A stretch of DNA of 16,419 nt from an uncultured Clostridia bacterium (GCA_905210525.1 CAJLXE010000010.1:1-16419); one strand, 5' to 3'. Numbered from the stretch's first letter, positions 6,198-15,700 are shown. The notes: generated by a model from the letters alone, not told the origin. A program made the numbers and translations.

Positions 6198-6238
6198 AAA
6201 ACGTCTTCCGTTTGCAGTTGTGCATGGAAGACGTTTTT
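6198..6238. terminator. Bidirectional intrinsic terminator
   Basis: A 12-bp perfect stem joins 6198-6209 (AAAACGTCTTCC) and 6226-6237, with a 16-base loop that contains GCA/TGC pairing. It ends in a T-run on the + strand (6233-6238) and begins with an A-run that reads as T's on the - strand. It sits between the convergent alcohol dehydrogenase and ABC exporter genes and would stop both transcripts. Confidence 0.85.
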
Positions 6239-6257
6239 GTATATTCAAAATCAATGC

Positions 6258-8009
6258 TCAGTGCGCAAACTGGCTGTTGTAGAGCTTAGCATAAAATCCG
6301 TTTAATGCGAGCAATTCTTTGTGATTGCCCTGCTCGATTATATTTCCGTTGTTCATAACAAGAATTACATCGGCTTCTCTTATGGTGGAAAGTCTGTGGG
6401 CTACAATAAAGCTTGTCTTGCCCTCCATAAGCCTGTTGAAAGCTTCCTGTATTTTTATTTCCGTTCTTGTGTCTATGGAAGACGTCGCTTCATCAAGAAT
6501 AAGCATCGGCGGAAGGCAAAGCATTACTCTTGTTATGCAAAGCAACTGCTTTTGTCCTTGCGAAAGATTTCCTCCGTCTTCGGAAATTACCGTTTCATAT
6601 CCATCGGGCAGTCTTTTTATAAAACTGTGTGCGTGAGAAGCTTTTGCGGCGGCTACGATTTCATCCATAGTTGCGCCCGGCTTGCCCATTGTTATGTTTT
6701 CGCGAATGGTTCCGCTTTTGAGCCAAGTTTCCTGAAGAACCATTCCGTAGCTGCGCCTGAGACTGTTTCTTGTGATGTCTTTTATGTTGTTTCCTTCAAC
6801 GCATATTTTGCCGCTGTTGACGTCATAAAATCTCATAAGAAGATTTATTACGGTTGTTTTGCCGCATCCGGTAGGACCTACTATTGCAATTTTTTGTCCG
6901 GGTCTGACGCTGAGATTCATGTCGCGTATGAGAGGAACCTCTTCGGTGTAAGAAAATGATACATTGTCAATGTCAATATTGCCCTTTACATCGTCAAGAA
7001 CGATTGCGTCGGGAGAATCCGGAATTTGCGGTGTTTCTTCTATAAGCTCAAATATATGTGCGGCACAGGCGAGCGCGTTCTGAAGCTCGGTTATGACGCC
7101 GGAAATTTCGTTGAACGGTTTTGTATATTGATTTGCATAGCTGAGGAAACACGAAAGCGCACCTACTGTCATAGCGCCGTTTATTGCGGCAAGAGCGCTT
7201 GTCAAACCTACTCCCGCATAAACGAGACTGTTTATAAAGCGAGTGCTTGGATTTGTGAGCGACGAATAAAAAATTGCCTGTAAAGAGCATTTTTCAAGGC
7301 GGTTGTTTATTTCATCGAATGTATCGAGTGATTCATCCTCATGAGAGAACGCCTGAACAACCTTCACGTTTCCGACCATTTCATCTATAAAGGCTGTTTG
7401 TTCGGCTCTTGTGTCGGACTGAAGCTTGAACATAGCGTATGTTTTTTTTGCAATAAAGCGCGCCACAAAAAGCGAAATCGGAGTAAGCACAACTACAACG
7501 ACTGTAATTGATACGTTTATTGTAAGCATGAATATAAGCGTACCCAAAATTGTAACGATACCCGTAAAAAATTGTGTGAATCCCATGAGAAGTCCGTCTG
7601 CAAACTGATCTACGTCTGCAATAACGCGACTTACTATGTCGCCGTAAGAATGTGAATCTATATATTTGAGGGGCAGAATTTCTATTTTCCTGAATGCCTG
7701 TTCACGTATATCTCGTACAACGTTAAACGTTATTTTGTTGTTTATGGTGTTCATTATCCACTGAAACAATGCGGTAATGCCTACTATTACGGCAATTTTT
7801 ATCAGATATGCGGAAATGGTTTTAAAGTCAACATTGTTTTCGCCGATAATGCAGTCTATGGAGTTTCCTATAAGAACAGGTACATACAATGTCATTGCTA
7901 CCGATGCGGCAGCGAGAATCAAAGATAAGATGAGTAATGCCCTGTATTTTTTTATATATTTAAGGACTTTGACAACAGTATTTTTTTGAACGGATATTTT
8001 AGCCGACAT
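6258..8009 (-). CDS. ABC exporter half-transporter with the consensus ATPase site
   Basis: This 583-residue protein joins a six-helix type IV membrane domain (about 1-320) to an ATP-binding domain (about 340-583). Motifs seen are Walker A GPTGCGKT (378-385), signature LSQGQ (482-486, one change from LSGGQ), Walker B LILDEATS with catalytic Glu507, and switch His538 (AHRLS). The start is ATG at 8009, supported by GGAGG nine bases upstream; the reading frame continues further upstream inside the partner gene. The two genes overlap by 11 bases (7999-8009), so the subunits are probably made in equal amounts and form a heterodimer. Such pairs export drugs, lipids or peptides; the substrate is not evident. 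Its complete Walker B and switch residues contrast with its partner. Confidence 0.93.
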   Translation of the reverse strand: MSAKISVQKNTVVKVLKYIKKYRALLILSLILAAASVAMTLYVPVLIGNSIDCIIGENNVDFKTISAYLIKIAVIVGITALFQWIMNTINNKITFNVVRDIREQAFRKIEILPLKYIDSHSYGDIVSRVIADVDQFADGLLMGFTQFFTGIVTILGTLIFMLTINVSITVVVVVLTPISLFVARFIAKKTYAMFKLQSDTRAEQTAFIDEMVGNVKVVQAFSHEDESLDTFDEINNRLEKCSLQAIFYSSLTNPSTRFINSLVYAGVGLTSALAAINGAMTVGALSCFLSYANQYTKPFNEISGVITELQNALACAAHIFELIEETPQIPDSPDAIVLDDVKGNIDIDNVSFSYTEEVPLIRDMNLSVRPGQKIAIVGPTGCGKTTVINLLMRFYDVNSGKICVEGNNIKDITRNSLRRSYGMVLQETWLKSGTIRENITMGKPGATMDEIVAAAKASHAHSFIKRLPDGYETVISEDGGNLSQGQKQLLCITRVMLCLPPMLILDEATSSIDTRTEIKIQEAFNRLMEGKTSFIVAHRLSTIREADVILVMNNGNIIEQGNHKELLALNGFYAKLYNSQFAH

Positions 8010-9735
8010 TGCCGTTTGCCTCCTTTTTGAACTGTGAATTATATATTTCGCGGTAAACCTCGCACGTTTTGAGTAATTCGGAATGTGTTCCCATACCGGA
8101 TATGCGTCCGTCGTCAAGCACTATGATTTTATCCGCATATTGTATTGAAGACGTTCTTTGCGACACTATAAAAACGGTAGGAGATGACGGTATTTCGCGG
8201 ATTGCTTTTCTCAATGCGGCGTCTGTTGCGAAGTCGAGAGCCGATGCACTGTCGTCAAGTATGAGTATTTCCGGATTTCTTACGAGGGCGCGCGCTATTG
8301 TAAATCTCTGCCTTTGACCTCCGGAAAGGTTTTTTCCGCCCTGCTCAATTATGTAGTCGAGACCGCCTTCCTTGCCGTCAACGACGCTTTTGGCCTGAGC
8401 CGTCTCGAGTGCGCTCATTATTTCGGAATCAGAAGCATTGTTTTTGCCCCAACGCATATTGTCGCGGATTGAACCTTTAAATAATACGGCTTTCTGAGGT
8501 ACCACACCGATTTTTTCACGGAGCTTGGCTATCGGATAATCCTTTACGTTTATTCCGTTTACGGTAACTTCGCCGTTTTCTGCGTCATAAAATCTCGGTA
8601 TCATGTTTACGAGTGATGATTTGCCGGAACCGGTACTTCCTATTATACCTACTGTTTCGCCTTTTTTTACGCAAAAGCTTATATCGCTGAGGGAAGCCTC
8701 GGAATTGTTTTTGTATCTGAGGGATACGTTTTTAAATTCAACGGCATATGCGGATTGAGCTTTATCGGATACCGTATCGGGACTTGTAAGACTCGGCTGT
8801 ATGTCAAGGACGGCACTTATTCTGTTTGCGCACGCCATTGATTTTGTTATATTTATGATGAGGTTTGCAAGCTTTATAAGTTCAACCAATATCTGAGACA
8901 TATAGTTGTAAAGAGCTATGACCATACCCTGAGTTATAATGCCTTCGTAAACCTGTATGGCGCCTGTATTAATAAGAATAATTATTGCAATGTTTATGAT
9001 CACATATGTCAGAGGATTGAGTAAAGCGGAAATACGGCCTGTAAATTTCTGAACGTGAGTAAGAGTTTCATTGCGTTCGGTGAATTTTTCAATTTCTCTT
9101 TGTTCCGTTCCGAATGCACGTATAACGCGCACGCCTGTAAGATTTTCTCGTGTCGAGGAAAGAACCTTATCAAGAGCTGCCTGTACCTTTTTATACAGAG
9201 GTATGCAAATAATCATTATTCCGAATACCACTGCCGAAAGAACCGGTATTGCAACGGCAAATATGAGTGCGGCTTTAACGTTTATTGTAAAAGCCATTAT
9301 CATAGCGCCGAATACAACAAGAGGTGATCTCAACAGCAGGCGCAGCGTGAGATTTACACCGGACTGCACCTGATTTACATCGCTTGTCATGCGTGTTATC
9401 ATGGTTGATGTGCCGAGAGTATCTATTTCGGTGTAAGATAATTGTTGTATGTGTGCAAAAAGTGCGTGTCGGAGATTTTTTGCGAATCCGACCGATGCTT
9501 TTGCAGCGTAATACTGAGCCGTTATTGCGGCGGCAAGCCCTATTATGCCAAGTGCCACTAAAAGCAGGCACATACGGACTATGTATCCGCTGTCTTTGTT
9601 GGCAATTCCGTTATCAATTATTGCCGCAATTACGAGAGGCACCAGTAACTCAAATGACGCCTCAAGAAATTTAAAAAGAGGGCTCAGAATGCACTCTTTG
9701 CGGTAACTTTTGAGATATACAAGAAGTTTTTTCAT
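7999..9735 (-). CDS. ABC exporter half-transporter with a degenerate ATPase site
   Basis: The 578-residue half-transporter has a six-helix membrane domain (about 15-310) and an ATP-binding domain. Motifs seen are Walker A GSTGSGKS (366-373), signature LSGGQ (470-474) and Walker B LILDDSAS, in which the catalytic Glu is Asp495, plus a switch loop VSQRTSS with Gln526 in place of His. The same two changes (Glu to Asp and His to Gln) mark the TM287 subunit of TM287/288-type heterodimeric exporters, where one ATP site is non-hydrolytic. The partner's consensus Glu and His, and its altered LSQGQ signature, fit that layout. ATG 9735 is chosen over the upstream in-frame ATG at 9891: it has GGAGA five bases upstream and lies after a good promoter (9767-9795), which the longer form would precede. 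Confidence 0.93.
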   Translation of the reverse strand: MKKLLVYLKSYRKECILSPLFKFLEASFELLVPLVIAAIIDNGIANKDSGYIVRMCLLLVALGIIGLAAAITAQYYAAKASVGFAKNLRHALFAHIQQLSYTEIDTLGTSTMITRMTSDVNQVQSGVNLTLRLLLRSPLVVFGAMIMAFTINVKAALIFAVAIPVLSAVVFGIMIICIPLYKKVQAALDKVLSSTRENLTGVRVIRAFGTEQREIEKFTERNETLTHVQKFTGRISALLNPLTYVIINIAIIILINTGAIQVYEGIITQGMVIALYNYMSQILVELIKLANLIINITKSMACANRISAVLDIQPSLTSPDTVSDKAQSAYAVEFKNVSLRYKNNSEASLSDISFCVKKGETVGIIGSTGSGKSSLVNMIPRFYDAENGEVTVNGINVKDYPIAKLREKIGVVPQKAVLFKGSIRDNMRWGKNNASDSEIMSALETAQAKSVVDGKEGGLDYIIEQGGKNLSGGQRQRFTIARALVRNPEILILDDSASALDFATDAALRKAIREIPSSPTVFIVSQRTSSIQYADKIIVLDDGRISGMGTHSELLKTCEVYREIYNSQFKKEANGNVG

Positions 9736-9766
9736 TTGTTTCTCCGTAATACTTGTGATGTCTATA

Positions 9767-9795
9767 ATTTTACCACAAATATGCTGTTTTTGCAA
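9767..9795 (-). promoter_or_regulatory. Sigma-A-type promoter of the ABC exporter operon
   Basis: On the - strand, TTGCAA (9795-9790) and TAAAAT (9772-9767) are separated by exactly 17 bases, both one or two changes from the -35 and -10 consensus. Transcription would start near 9760, about 25 bases upstream of the ATG at 9735, which supports that start codon. Confidence 0.75.
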
Positions 9796-9854
9796 TTTAT
9801 ATATGTTGTTTGAAAATAAATCTTGCCTAACGGATTCGGATTTTACTGTGCGAC

Positions 9855-10043
9855 ATGAATATATTTGCAGTTGTTTTGAGGAAACTTGCAAATCAGCGAC
9901 AAGCTAAACAGTTATTATGAAGATATAAACTGACAGACAACGGAAGTGTTTTAACGGTTCGTAAAACAGGTGACGGTGCGGGAGAACGTTATCGAATGTT
10001 TGAAAATTATCAACCGAATTGTTTTTGCAGGCAAAAAGAATAA
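9855..10043 (+). pseudogene. Possible remnant of a small gene, interrupted by one TGA
   Basis: From ATG 9855 the frame reads 21 codons to TGA at 9918-9920, then stays open for 40 more codons to TAA at 10041-10043. The second part includes TGDGAGERYRMFENYQ, which reads like real protein rather than random translation. No ribosome site is evident at 9855 and no database match can be given. It might be a decayed gene or a chance open frame. It lies in the 377-base stretch between the ABC exporter start (9735) and the sigma factor stop (10113). Confidence 0.2.
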
Positions 10044-10046
10044 TAT

Positions 10047-10116
10047 AAGGCATCATATGCTCATAACACAAATGAGCCTCTGTCGGTAAATCCGCGGAGG
10101 CCCGTTGCCTTTTTAT
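10047..10116. other. Foldable intergenic segment next to the sigma factor stop codon
   Basis: AAGGC (10047-10051) can pair with GCCTT (10107-10111). Inside lie GCTCAT/ATGAGC (10059-10064 with 10072-10077) and CCTC/GAGG-type pairing (10078-10100). GCCTTTTTATTT closes it on the + strand. It may be the terminator of a short + strand transcript or part of the 3' end of the sigma factor transcript. The two inner stems overlap by two bases, so not all helices form at once. Confidence 0.3.
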
Positions 10117-11774
10117 TTGTCTATCTCAATCACCGTCATGAGCATCTTTTTCTGCTCATTGGTCGGTAATTTTAGTTTTCCGTTTCCCGTCAAGTGCTTT
10201 AATACGTAAATAATAAACCAAGGGTCTGCAAAGAAAATATGCTGCAGACCGTAAATTCGGGCTTTGTGAAGGTGCGGCGGTGTTTTGGCAAGAATGGCAT
10301 CGATAAATTTGTCTTTGAGTCGGCACAGTTCTTCCCAATGTTTTTCTTTGATTTTGCCTCCTATGGCAAGCAGACTTGCCTTTATATCCGGATTTTCAAG
10401 AGTGACAACCTGTGTGATGATTTTTGTGTCGCCGTTTTTGTTCAGCATTGAAATATACCCACGTTCGGCAAGCCGCACATATTCGGCGACGGATAACTCC
10501 GTATCGTTTACCCATTGCTTCAACAACATTAAATCCAGCATTGAATTTGCCGGATAATCTTCATTTATCCGTTTTTCAGACCATTCACTGTCACATTGCC
10601 ACAGTAATATGTTTTCGTAGCTATTCCAACAGCATCCGCAGAATTTTTCCATACTGTCATTGTACATAGGTTTCGGTGCATCCGGGATAAATACATTGGC
10701 AGAACAGATATTGTGTCCGCCGTCCGGTCTTAATGCTGCCGCCTCATCAAAAGAAACAGTTTCTTTGAGCAAATGCCTGCCGCTGTTTGCGGTAATATAA
10801 GGGATCAATGACCAAAGTAAAAAGTTTTCATCCTTCGGCGGATCGGTTGTCATTGAAAAAACTCCGAATTTTCCGCCCAGGATACGGTTATCTTTCAACA
10901 ACCCGCTGGTGGATAAGGCGTCAAACAGCTCGTCAGCATATAATGCCGTTGCCTTGCTGTATGTATCATCATGAATCCGGATGATTTCATCATCGGCTTC
11001 ATCAATAATGATGTTTGAAATGAAATTGTCCCCTTTTTTCAAAAGAAAACCGTATTCATAGAGAAATTCCGCTTCACTTTCCACATAGACGGGTGATACA
11101 CCGAGTTCGTCTGCAATTTCGTTGATTGATTTGTAGGCGTTTCTCACCGAATAGGCGATGTTTTGCGATAATGCGCTGCGGAAAAAATTGGCATTGTTTC
11201 CTTTTGTACCGGGCGAGCCGTTGCAGGATATTCTTGTGAGTTGTATGGGCTTGAATTTGAGTTCTCCGTAATTCCGTGTCATAGTTATACTCCTTTTGAG
11301 TTCTTTTTTGGCTTCAAATAAATGCCATTTGACAGTGCCGAGAGGAATATTCAGTTCTTTCGCAATATCTGCCTGTTTACGGTTTTCAAAATAGTAGGCT
11401 ATAACAATGTACCGCTGCAGTTTTGAAAGATAGGCAATTTCCGACTGTAAGTGGGAAATTGCAATTTCGGATTCATTGATATCTGTTAAATCATCCGTAG
11501 CGGAGAGCTGTTCGGCAACATCGTCGATTGATACAGTGTTTGTAACACTGACAGAGTCACGGTAATAGTTGTTGAGTGTGTTGTGTGCTGCTGTCCAAAT
11601 GTACTTGTTTACATCTCCGACATCATCTTTGATGAGAAATGCCCGAAATACTTTTGTTACAATTTCCTGCGACAAGTCTTCCGCATCGTGAATACTTCGG
11701 CAACGCTTCAACGCAAATCCGAAGATGGGTTTTAAATATTCGGTTATGATTTTTTCGGCATCGGTTCTGTTCAT
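10113..11774 (-). CDS. ECF-like sigma factor with a long C-terminal extension
   Basis: The 553-residue protein begins with a sigma-70 family core. Region 2 (about 1-75) carries DAEDLSQEIVTKVFRAF, and region 4 (about 110-163) carries KQADIAKELNIPLGTVKWHL, the helix-turn-helix that reads the -35 box. From about 165 to the end is a 390-residue extension, far longer than in a standard ECF sigma (about 160-200). It begins with an HTH-like segment at about 215-250 (SINEIADELGVSPVYV), followed by a region without a recognised fold that includes Cys379, Cys381, Cys382 and Cys394. Several ECF groups have C-terminal domains that replace the anti-sigma factor; the extension may sense a signal. No anti-sigma gene is adjacent. 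GAGG lies ten bases before the ATG. The gene ends without a clear terminator. Confidence 0.88.
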   Translation of the reverse strand: MNRTDAEKIITEYLKPIFGFALKRCRSIHDAEDLSQEIVTKVFRAFLIKDDVGDVNKYIWTAAHNTLNNYYRDSVSVTNTVSIDDVAEQLSATDDLTDINESEIAISHLQSEIAYLSKLQRYIVIAYYFENRKQADIAKELNIPLGTVKWHLFEAKKELKRSITMTRNYGELKFKPIQLTRISCNGSPGTKGNNANFFRSALSQNIAYSVRNAYKSINEIADELGVSPVYVESEAEFLYEYGFLLKKGDNFISNIIIDEADDEIIRIHDDTYSKATALYADELFDALSTSGLLKDNRILGGKFGVFSMTTDPPKDENFLLWSLIPYITANSGRHLLKETVSFDEAAALRPDGGHNICSANVFIPDAPKPMYNDSMEKFCGCCWNSYENILLWQCDSEWSEKRINEDYPANSMLDLMLLKQWVNDTELSVAEYVRLAERGYISMLNKNGDTKIITQVVTLENPDIKASLLAIGGKIKEKHWEELCRLKDKFIDAILAKTPPHLHKARIYGLQHIFFADPWFIIYVLKHLTGNGKLKLPTNEQKKMLMTVIEIDK

Positions 11775-12005
11775 TATATTTTATCCTCTTGAAAGCTTTC
11801 ACCTATATAGACACGAAAAATTGAAAAGGTTGGAAAATATTTGATCATTTTAAAATTTTTTTGCTTTTTGTGCTGATTTAAATAATATGCTGTGTGCCAG
11901 CAAAGCAATACAAGGTGGAAAATGTGTTTATTGTAATTAATAAATCATATCTTTGCAGGAAAATTAATTTTCACATTTTCCTGCATATAAAATTCGAATC
12001 AGCAG
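11775..12005. other. AT-rich intergenic region upstream of the sigma factor gene
   Basis: This 231-base region holds an 11-bp hairpin (described separately), a 10-base palindrome GAAAGCTTTC at 11791-11800 just upstream of the sigma factor ribosome site, and on the - strand CCAACC (11833-11828) followed by CGTGTC (11815-11810). The last pair loosely recalls ECF promoters (AAC at -35, CGTC at -10), but the spacing is short. No convincing sigma-A promoter was found and no gene is seen. Confidence 0.4.
11954..11985 (-). terminator. 11-bp hairpin downstream of the TetR gene
   Basis: TGCAGGAAAAT (11954-11964) and ATTTTCCTGCA (11975-11985) are exact inverted repeats with a 10-base loop. The hairpin begins 21 bases after the TetR stop on the - strand, where a terminator is expected. 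No run of T follows it on that strand, so it is a weak or non-standard terminator, or a regulator site for the sigma factor gene. Confidence 0.45.
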
Positions 12006-12578
12006 TCAATGAAGCTCATTTCTGTCTCTCAGTTTTTCCACTGCCTCGGTAACGACCTCTCCGATCATGTCTATTGATGAAGCGAGGTTTCCTTTAAGAT
12101 ATTGAATAACGGTATCAACGCACGCACTGACAAGAAAATACACTTGTACGGTGCGTTTTTCGTAATCGGGTGAAAAGCCCCACGCCGTTGCTGTGACGAC
12201 CATTCTTTTTGAAAATATGCTTTTCAGCGTGGACGCAAATACCGTTAAGTCGGATGCATTTACGGCAAGACGGTAGTCGTCTTCATTTTCTTTGATGAAT
12301 TCCAGAACTTTTTTAATGTATCCGGAGTAATCCTTCGGATTTTCATTTATAATCTCGTCCAGCGTTGCATTAAGCTTGGCAATCAGTTCATTTTCAAACT
12401 CTTCAGCCACAGCATAAATATCCTCATAATGATAATAAAATGTCGTTTTTGTAATGTCGGCACGCTCCGCAAGCTCATTTATGGTAATTTTATTTATGGA
12501 TTTTTTCTCCGCAATCAGTTCAATAAAGGCTCGGCGAATCCATTTTTTCGTTCTTTCAGAGTTTCTGTATTGTTTCAT
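12006..12578 (-). CDS. TetR/AcrR-family regulator, likely repressor of the MMPL gene
   Basis: The 190-residue protein has an N-terminal TetR helix-turn-helix (about 25-55, ending ITKTTFYYHYEDI) and an all-helical C-terminal domain of about 130 residues suited to ligand binding and dimerisation. The ATG at 12578 is chosen. An upstream in-frame ATG at 12635 would lie inside the palindrome at 12626-12645 and lacks a ribosome site, whereas AAGGAA sits about nine bases before 12578. The gene is transcribed away from the MMPL gene, a common arrangement in which the regulator represses both genes until a toxic compound or lipid binds. The ligand is unknown. A strong promoter (TTGCCA-17-TATAAT) drives it, and a palindrome lies just downstream of that promoter. 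Confidence 0.92.
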   Translation of the reverse strand: MKQYRNSERTKKWIRRAFIELIAEKKSINKITINELAERADITKTTFYYHYEDIYAVAEEFENELIAKLNATLDEIINENPKDYSGYIKKVLEFIKENEDDYRLAVNASDLTVFASTLKSIFSKRMVVTATAWGFSPDYEKRTVQVYFLVSACVDTVIQYLKGNLASSIDMIGEVVTEAVEKLRDRNELH

Positions 12579-12625
12579 ATTTATAAATTCCTTATGATTT
12601 GAACTTAAAAGTAAGAAATCTTGCG

Positions 12626-12645
12626 AACGACTCATATTGGTCGTT
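12626..12645. promoter_or_regulatory. 20-bp palindrome, candidate TetR operator 1
   Basis: AACGAC (12626-12631) and GTCGTT (12640-12645) are exact inverted repeats around 8 bases. The site lies just downstream of the TetR gene's -10 box, where a bound repressor would block transcription. TetR-family operators are typically palindromes of this size. Binding by this regulator is inferred. Confidence 0.5.
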
Positions 12646-12664
12646 TTCTTTTTCGACTATTTGT

Positions 12665-12693
12665 ATTATACTACAATCAAAGCAAAATGGCAA
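12665..12693 (-). promoter_or_regulatory. Promoter of the TetR gene
   Basis: On the - strand, TTGCCA (12693-12688) and a perfect TATAAT (12670-12665) are 17 bases apart. Transcription would begin near 12658. For the divergent MMPL gene, TATACT (12667-12672) or TACAAT (12672-12677) could be the -10 box on the + strand, but no good -35 is present, so that promoter may be weak or overlap this one. Confidence 0.75.
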
Positions 12694-12695
12694 CA

Positions 12696-12715
12696 CGAGT
12701 AGCAAATCTTACTCG
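12696..12715. promoter_or_regulatory. 20-bp palindrome, candidate TetR operator 2
   Basis: CGAGTA (12696-12701) and TACTCG (12710-12715) are exact inverted repeats around 8 bases, the same 6-8-6 layout as the palindrome at 12626-12645, whose centre is 70 bp away. It lies between the likely MMPL promoter and the MMPL ribosome site (AGGAG, 12726-12730). The two arm sequences differ, so only one may be the true operator. Confidence 0.45.
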
Positions 12716-12738
12716 GGTTAAAAACAGGAGAAAACATT

Positions 12739-15700
12739 ATGGCAAAGTTAAAAGGCAAAACAATGGCAAAAACATGGGCGGTTATCGCTTTGTTCGCAGT
12801 AGCAGCGATTCTGTCCGCAGTTTTTATGGACAAGGTTGCAATCAATTACGACCTTGCCGACTATCTCGGGAATGACACGCAGACAAAAATTGCACTTGAT
12901 ATTATTGACGACGAATTCGGTATGACCGGAAACCTCCAGGTTATGGCGGAAAACGTTTCTGCAGAAACGGCTGACGATATTTGCGATACGATTGAATCGG
13001 TGCCGAATGTGCTGAATGTCAATTTCGACAAATATGATGAAGCTTATTATAAGGACGGTAACGCACTGTTTATCGCGATAATAGACGGTGATGATTATTC
13101 GGAAAATGCGAAACAGGTTTCAGCGGATATAAAGTCTGCACTTTCTTCCTATGAAGGCACGGAATATGGCGGTACAACGGTGGAAAAGCAGAACTTACAG
13201 GACGCAATCACAAACGAAATGATATATATTCTCGCAATTTCACTCTGTCTTGTTGTCGCTATATTGCTCATTACTTCCGAATCGTGGCTTGAACCGATTG
13301 TTCTGCTTGCCGCATCGGGTATTGCGATATTGATTAATCGCGGAACGAATTTCTTTTTCGGTGAGATTTCATATATTACAAATTCCATTTCAGCGATTCT
13401 TCAGCTTGCCCTTTCGATTGATTACAGCATAGTTCTTATACATACCTACCGCAGAGAAAGGGAAAAGGCAGAAGATAACGGTACGGCAATGTACACGGCG
13501 ATGAAAGCGGTTGTCAAACCTGTTTCCGCAAGCGCGCTGACGACCATCGCAGGACTTCTGGCATTACTTTTTATGTCTTTCCGCATCGGCTTTGATATCG
13601 GTATCGTTTTGATGAAGGGTATCGTAATTTCGGCAATCACATCGGTAACGCTTTTGCCGGCACTGGTGCTTTTGCTTGACAAACCGATGAAAAAAGCCGG
13701 TAAGAAGGTTTTTGTGCCTCACGGAAAAGCGTTTTGCAAAACGGCGTACAAAGCAGGTAAAGTCATCGTGCCCGTTGCGCTTGTAATCGTGATCGTTTGC
13801 GGTGTATTGCAAACATACAACAGTTATCTGTTCACCGATACCAAGGCGGGAAATACGACGATTTCCGATGTATTCGGTAAAAACAACTCAGTTGTTGTGA
13901 TATACCGAAATTCGGAAAATAACTTTGAAAACGAGAAAAAACTTGCTGATCTGCTGTATTCCTATCGGACAAAGGACGGGAAAAACGTTCTTACTAACTA
14001 TACGGCATATACCAATACAGTCAGAGAACTGTACGATACGGAAAAGGCAGTGCAGAAGCTGGAACTCTCCCGGCACGATGCCGAGCTGCTTTTTACGATG
14101 TACAATCTCTATCGGCAGCCGGACAGCGTAAAAATAACATTTGCCGATTTTGTTGATTTTGCAAACAGTCTTATCGAAACCGACGAAGATGTGAAAGAAT
14201 TTATAGACGGCGACACAACAAAGACTCTGCAAACGCTGAAAGTAATTTCGGAAATAACGGAAAATGACCTTACGGCGGAAGAACTTTACGAAAAGCTTAC
14301 CACAGGAGTGATGGAAGGTACGGATATCGATCTTTTTTCTGTAAAGCAGCTTTACGGGTTGTACTTTTATGACAGTGTTTCCGAAAAAACGGTTGATTTC
14401 AAGACGATGCTTGATTTTCTCATTACCGTATCGAACGATGAGAACATCAGCACAATGTTTGACGAGGCAACTGTAACGCAACTGCAGGCTTTGTCTGCGG
14501 GAATTTCTCAGTTTGAAGCACAGATGGAAATGCCGATGGATCAGGCGGCACTGAAAGGATGGTTTTATCAGAACTGCGGTGTTGTACTGACGGATGCTCA
14601 ACTTGCCATGATTTACGGAGGATATTTTGTTGTTGCTGGTGAACCTCAAAGCGAAACGATTCCGTTCCTGCCGCTTATGAAATTCCTTGCAGCAAGCGGA
14701 CAGATCACAGATCCGACTGCAATCGCAACCATAAACGGCTACGATGAACTTTATTATACAGTAAATGCAAAATACGGTTATGAACAGTTCTTGCCCACAC
14801 TTTCACAGACAGCAACCGTACTTTCCGGTACAGTACCTCAGATTGCCGTAACCGGAGAATCGGTTCAACAGATTTACATTATGTATTTCCTCGGGACCGG
14901 AGCCATGCCGAACGGTAAAATAAGCGGAAAAGCATTTGCGGAATATGCGCTTGCAACAGATCTGACGAATACAGTTGTTCATGCACAGCTGACCGACGAA
15001 AATCGCAATAAACTTGCAGATATGCTTACGGTTGAGAAATACTGTTCAGACACTGCAACTTTGGATTATGAAAATGCATATGAAACATTGTCTGCACTTC
15101 AGAGCGAAATCAAGAGCGATATGACCTCTGCCACGCTTGAAAAGGACAAAATTTCCGGAGTATATATAAAATACGCGATAAATAACGATGGTGTGCTTGT
15201 CACTCCGATGATGGCGTGCGAATTGCTCGATTTTGTAAATGGCAATATGGATACAAATTCTCTTCTGAAACAAAAAATGACCGAAGATAACCGCAAAAAA
15301 GTTGCCGTTGCACAGGCAGATACAGAGAAAGCGGAGGATTTGTTCTTGGGTGAGCGGTATTCGCGTATGCTTCTCTCCGTAAATCTTTTGAACGAGAGTG
15401 AGGATACGAGCGAATTTGTACATTATCTTTCGGATGAAGTGAAGAATGTGTTCGGAGAAGATGCGTATATTACGGGCGAAATCGTTTCGACATATGACCT
15501 TGAAAGAACTTTTGCGCACGATAATCTGTTTATTACTGTTTTTACGCTCATTTCAATTTTCATTATTGTGATGATTATATTTAAGTCGCTTTCACTTCCT
15601 GTAATTCTGGTTGCGATTATTCAGGGGGCAATATTCATTGCAATGAGTACGCAACTGTTCGGAAACGGAATTTTTTTCATGAGTTACATTGTATCCACGT

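Noticed and set aside
8010..8117. An N-terminal extension of the ABC subunit to ATG 8117
   Set aside because: It would overlap the partner gene by more than 100 bases. ATG 8009 has a strong ribosome site, and the resulting length is normal for the family.
13888..14649. A 253-codon open frame on the - strand inside the MMPL gene
   Set aside because: The + strand frame is unmistakably coding there. The antisense product is Arg/Lys/Phe-rich with no family features, as expected of a shadow frame.
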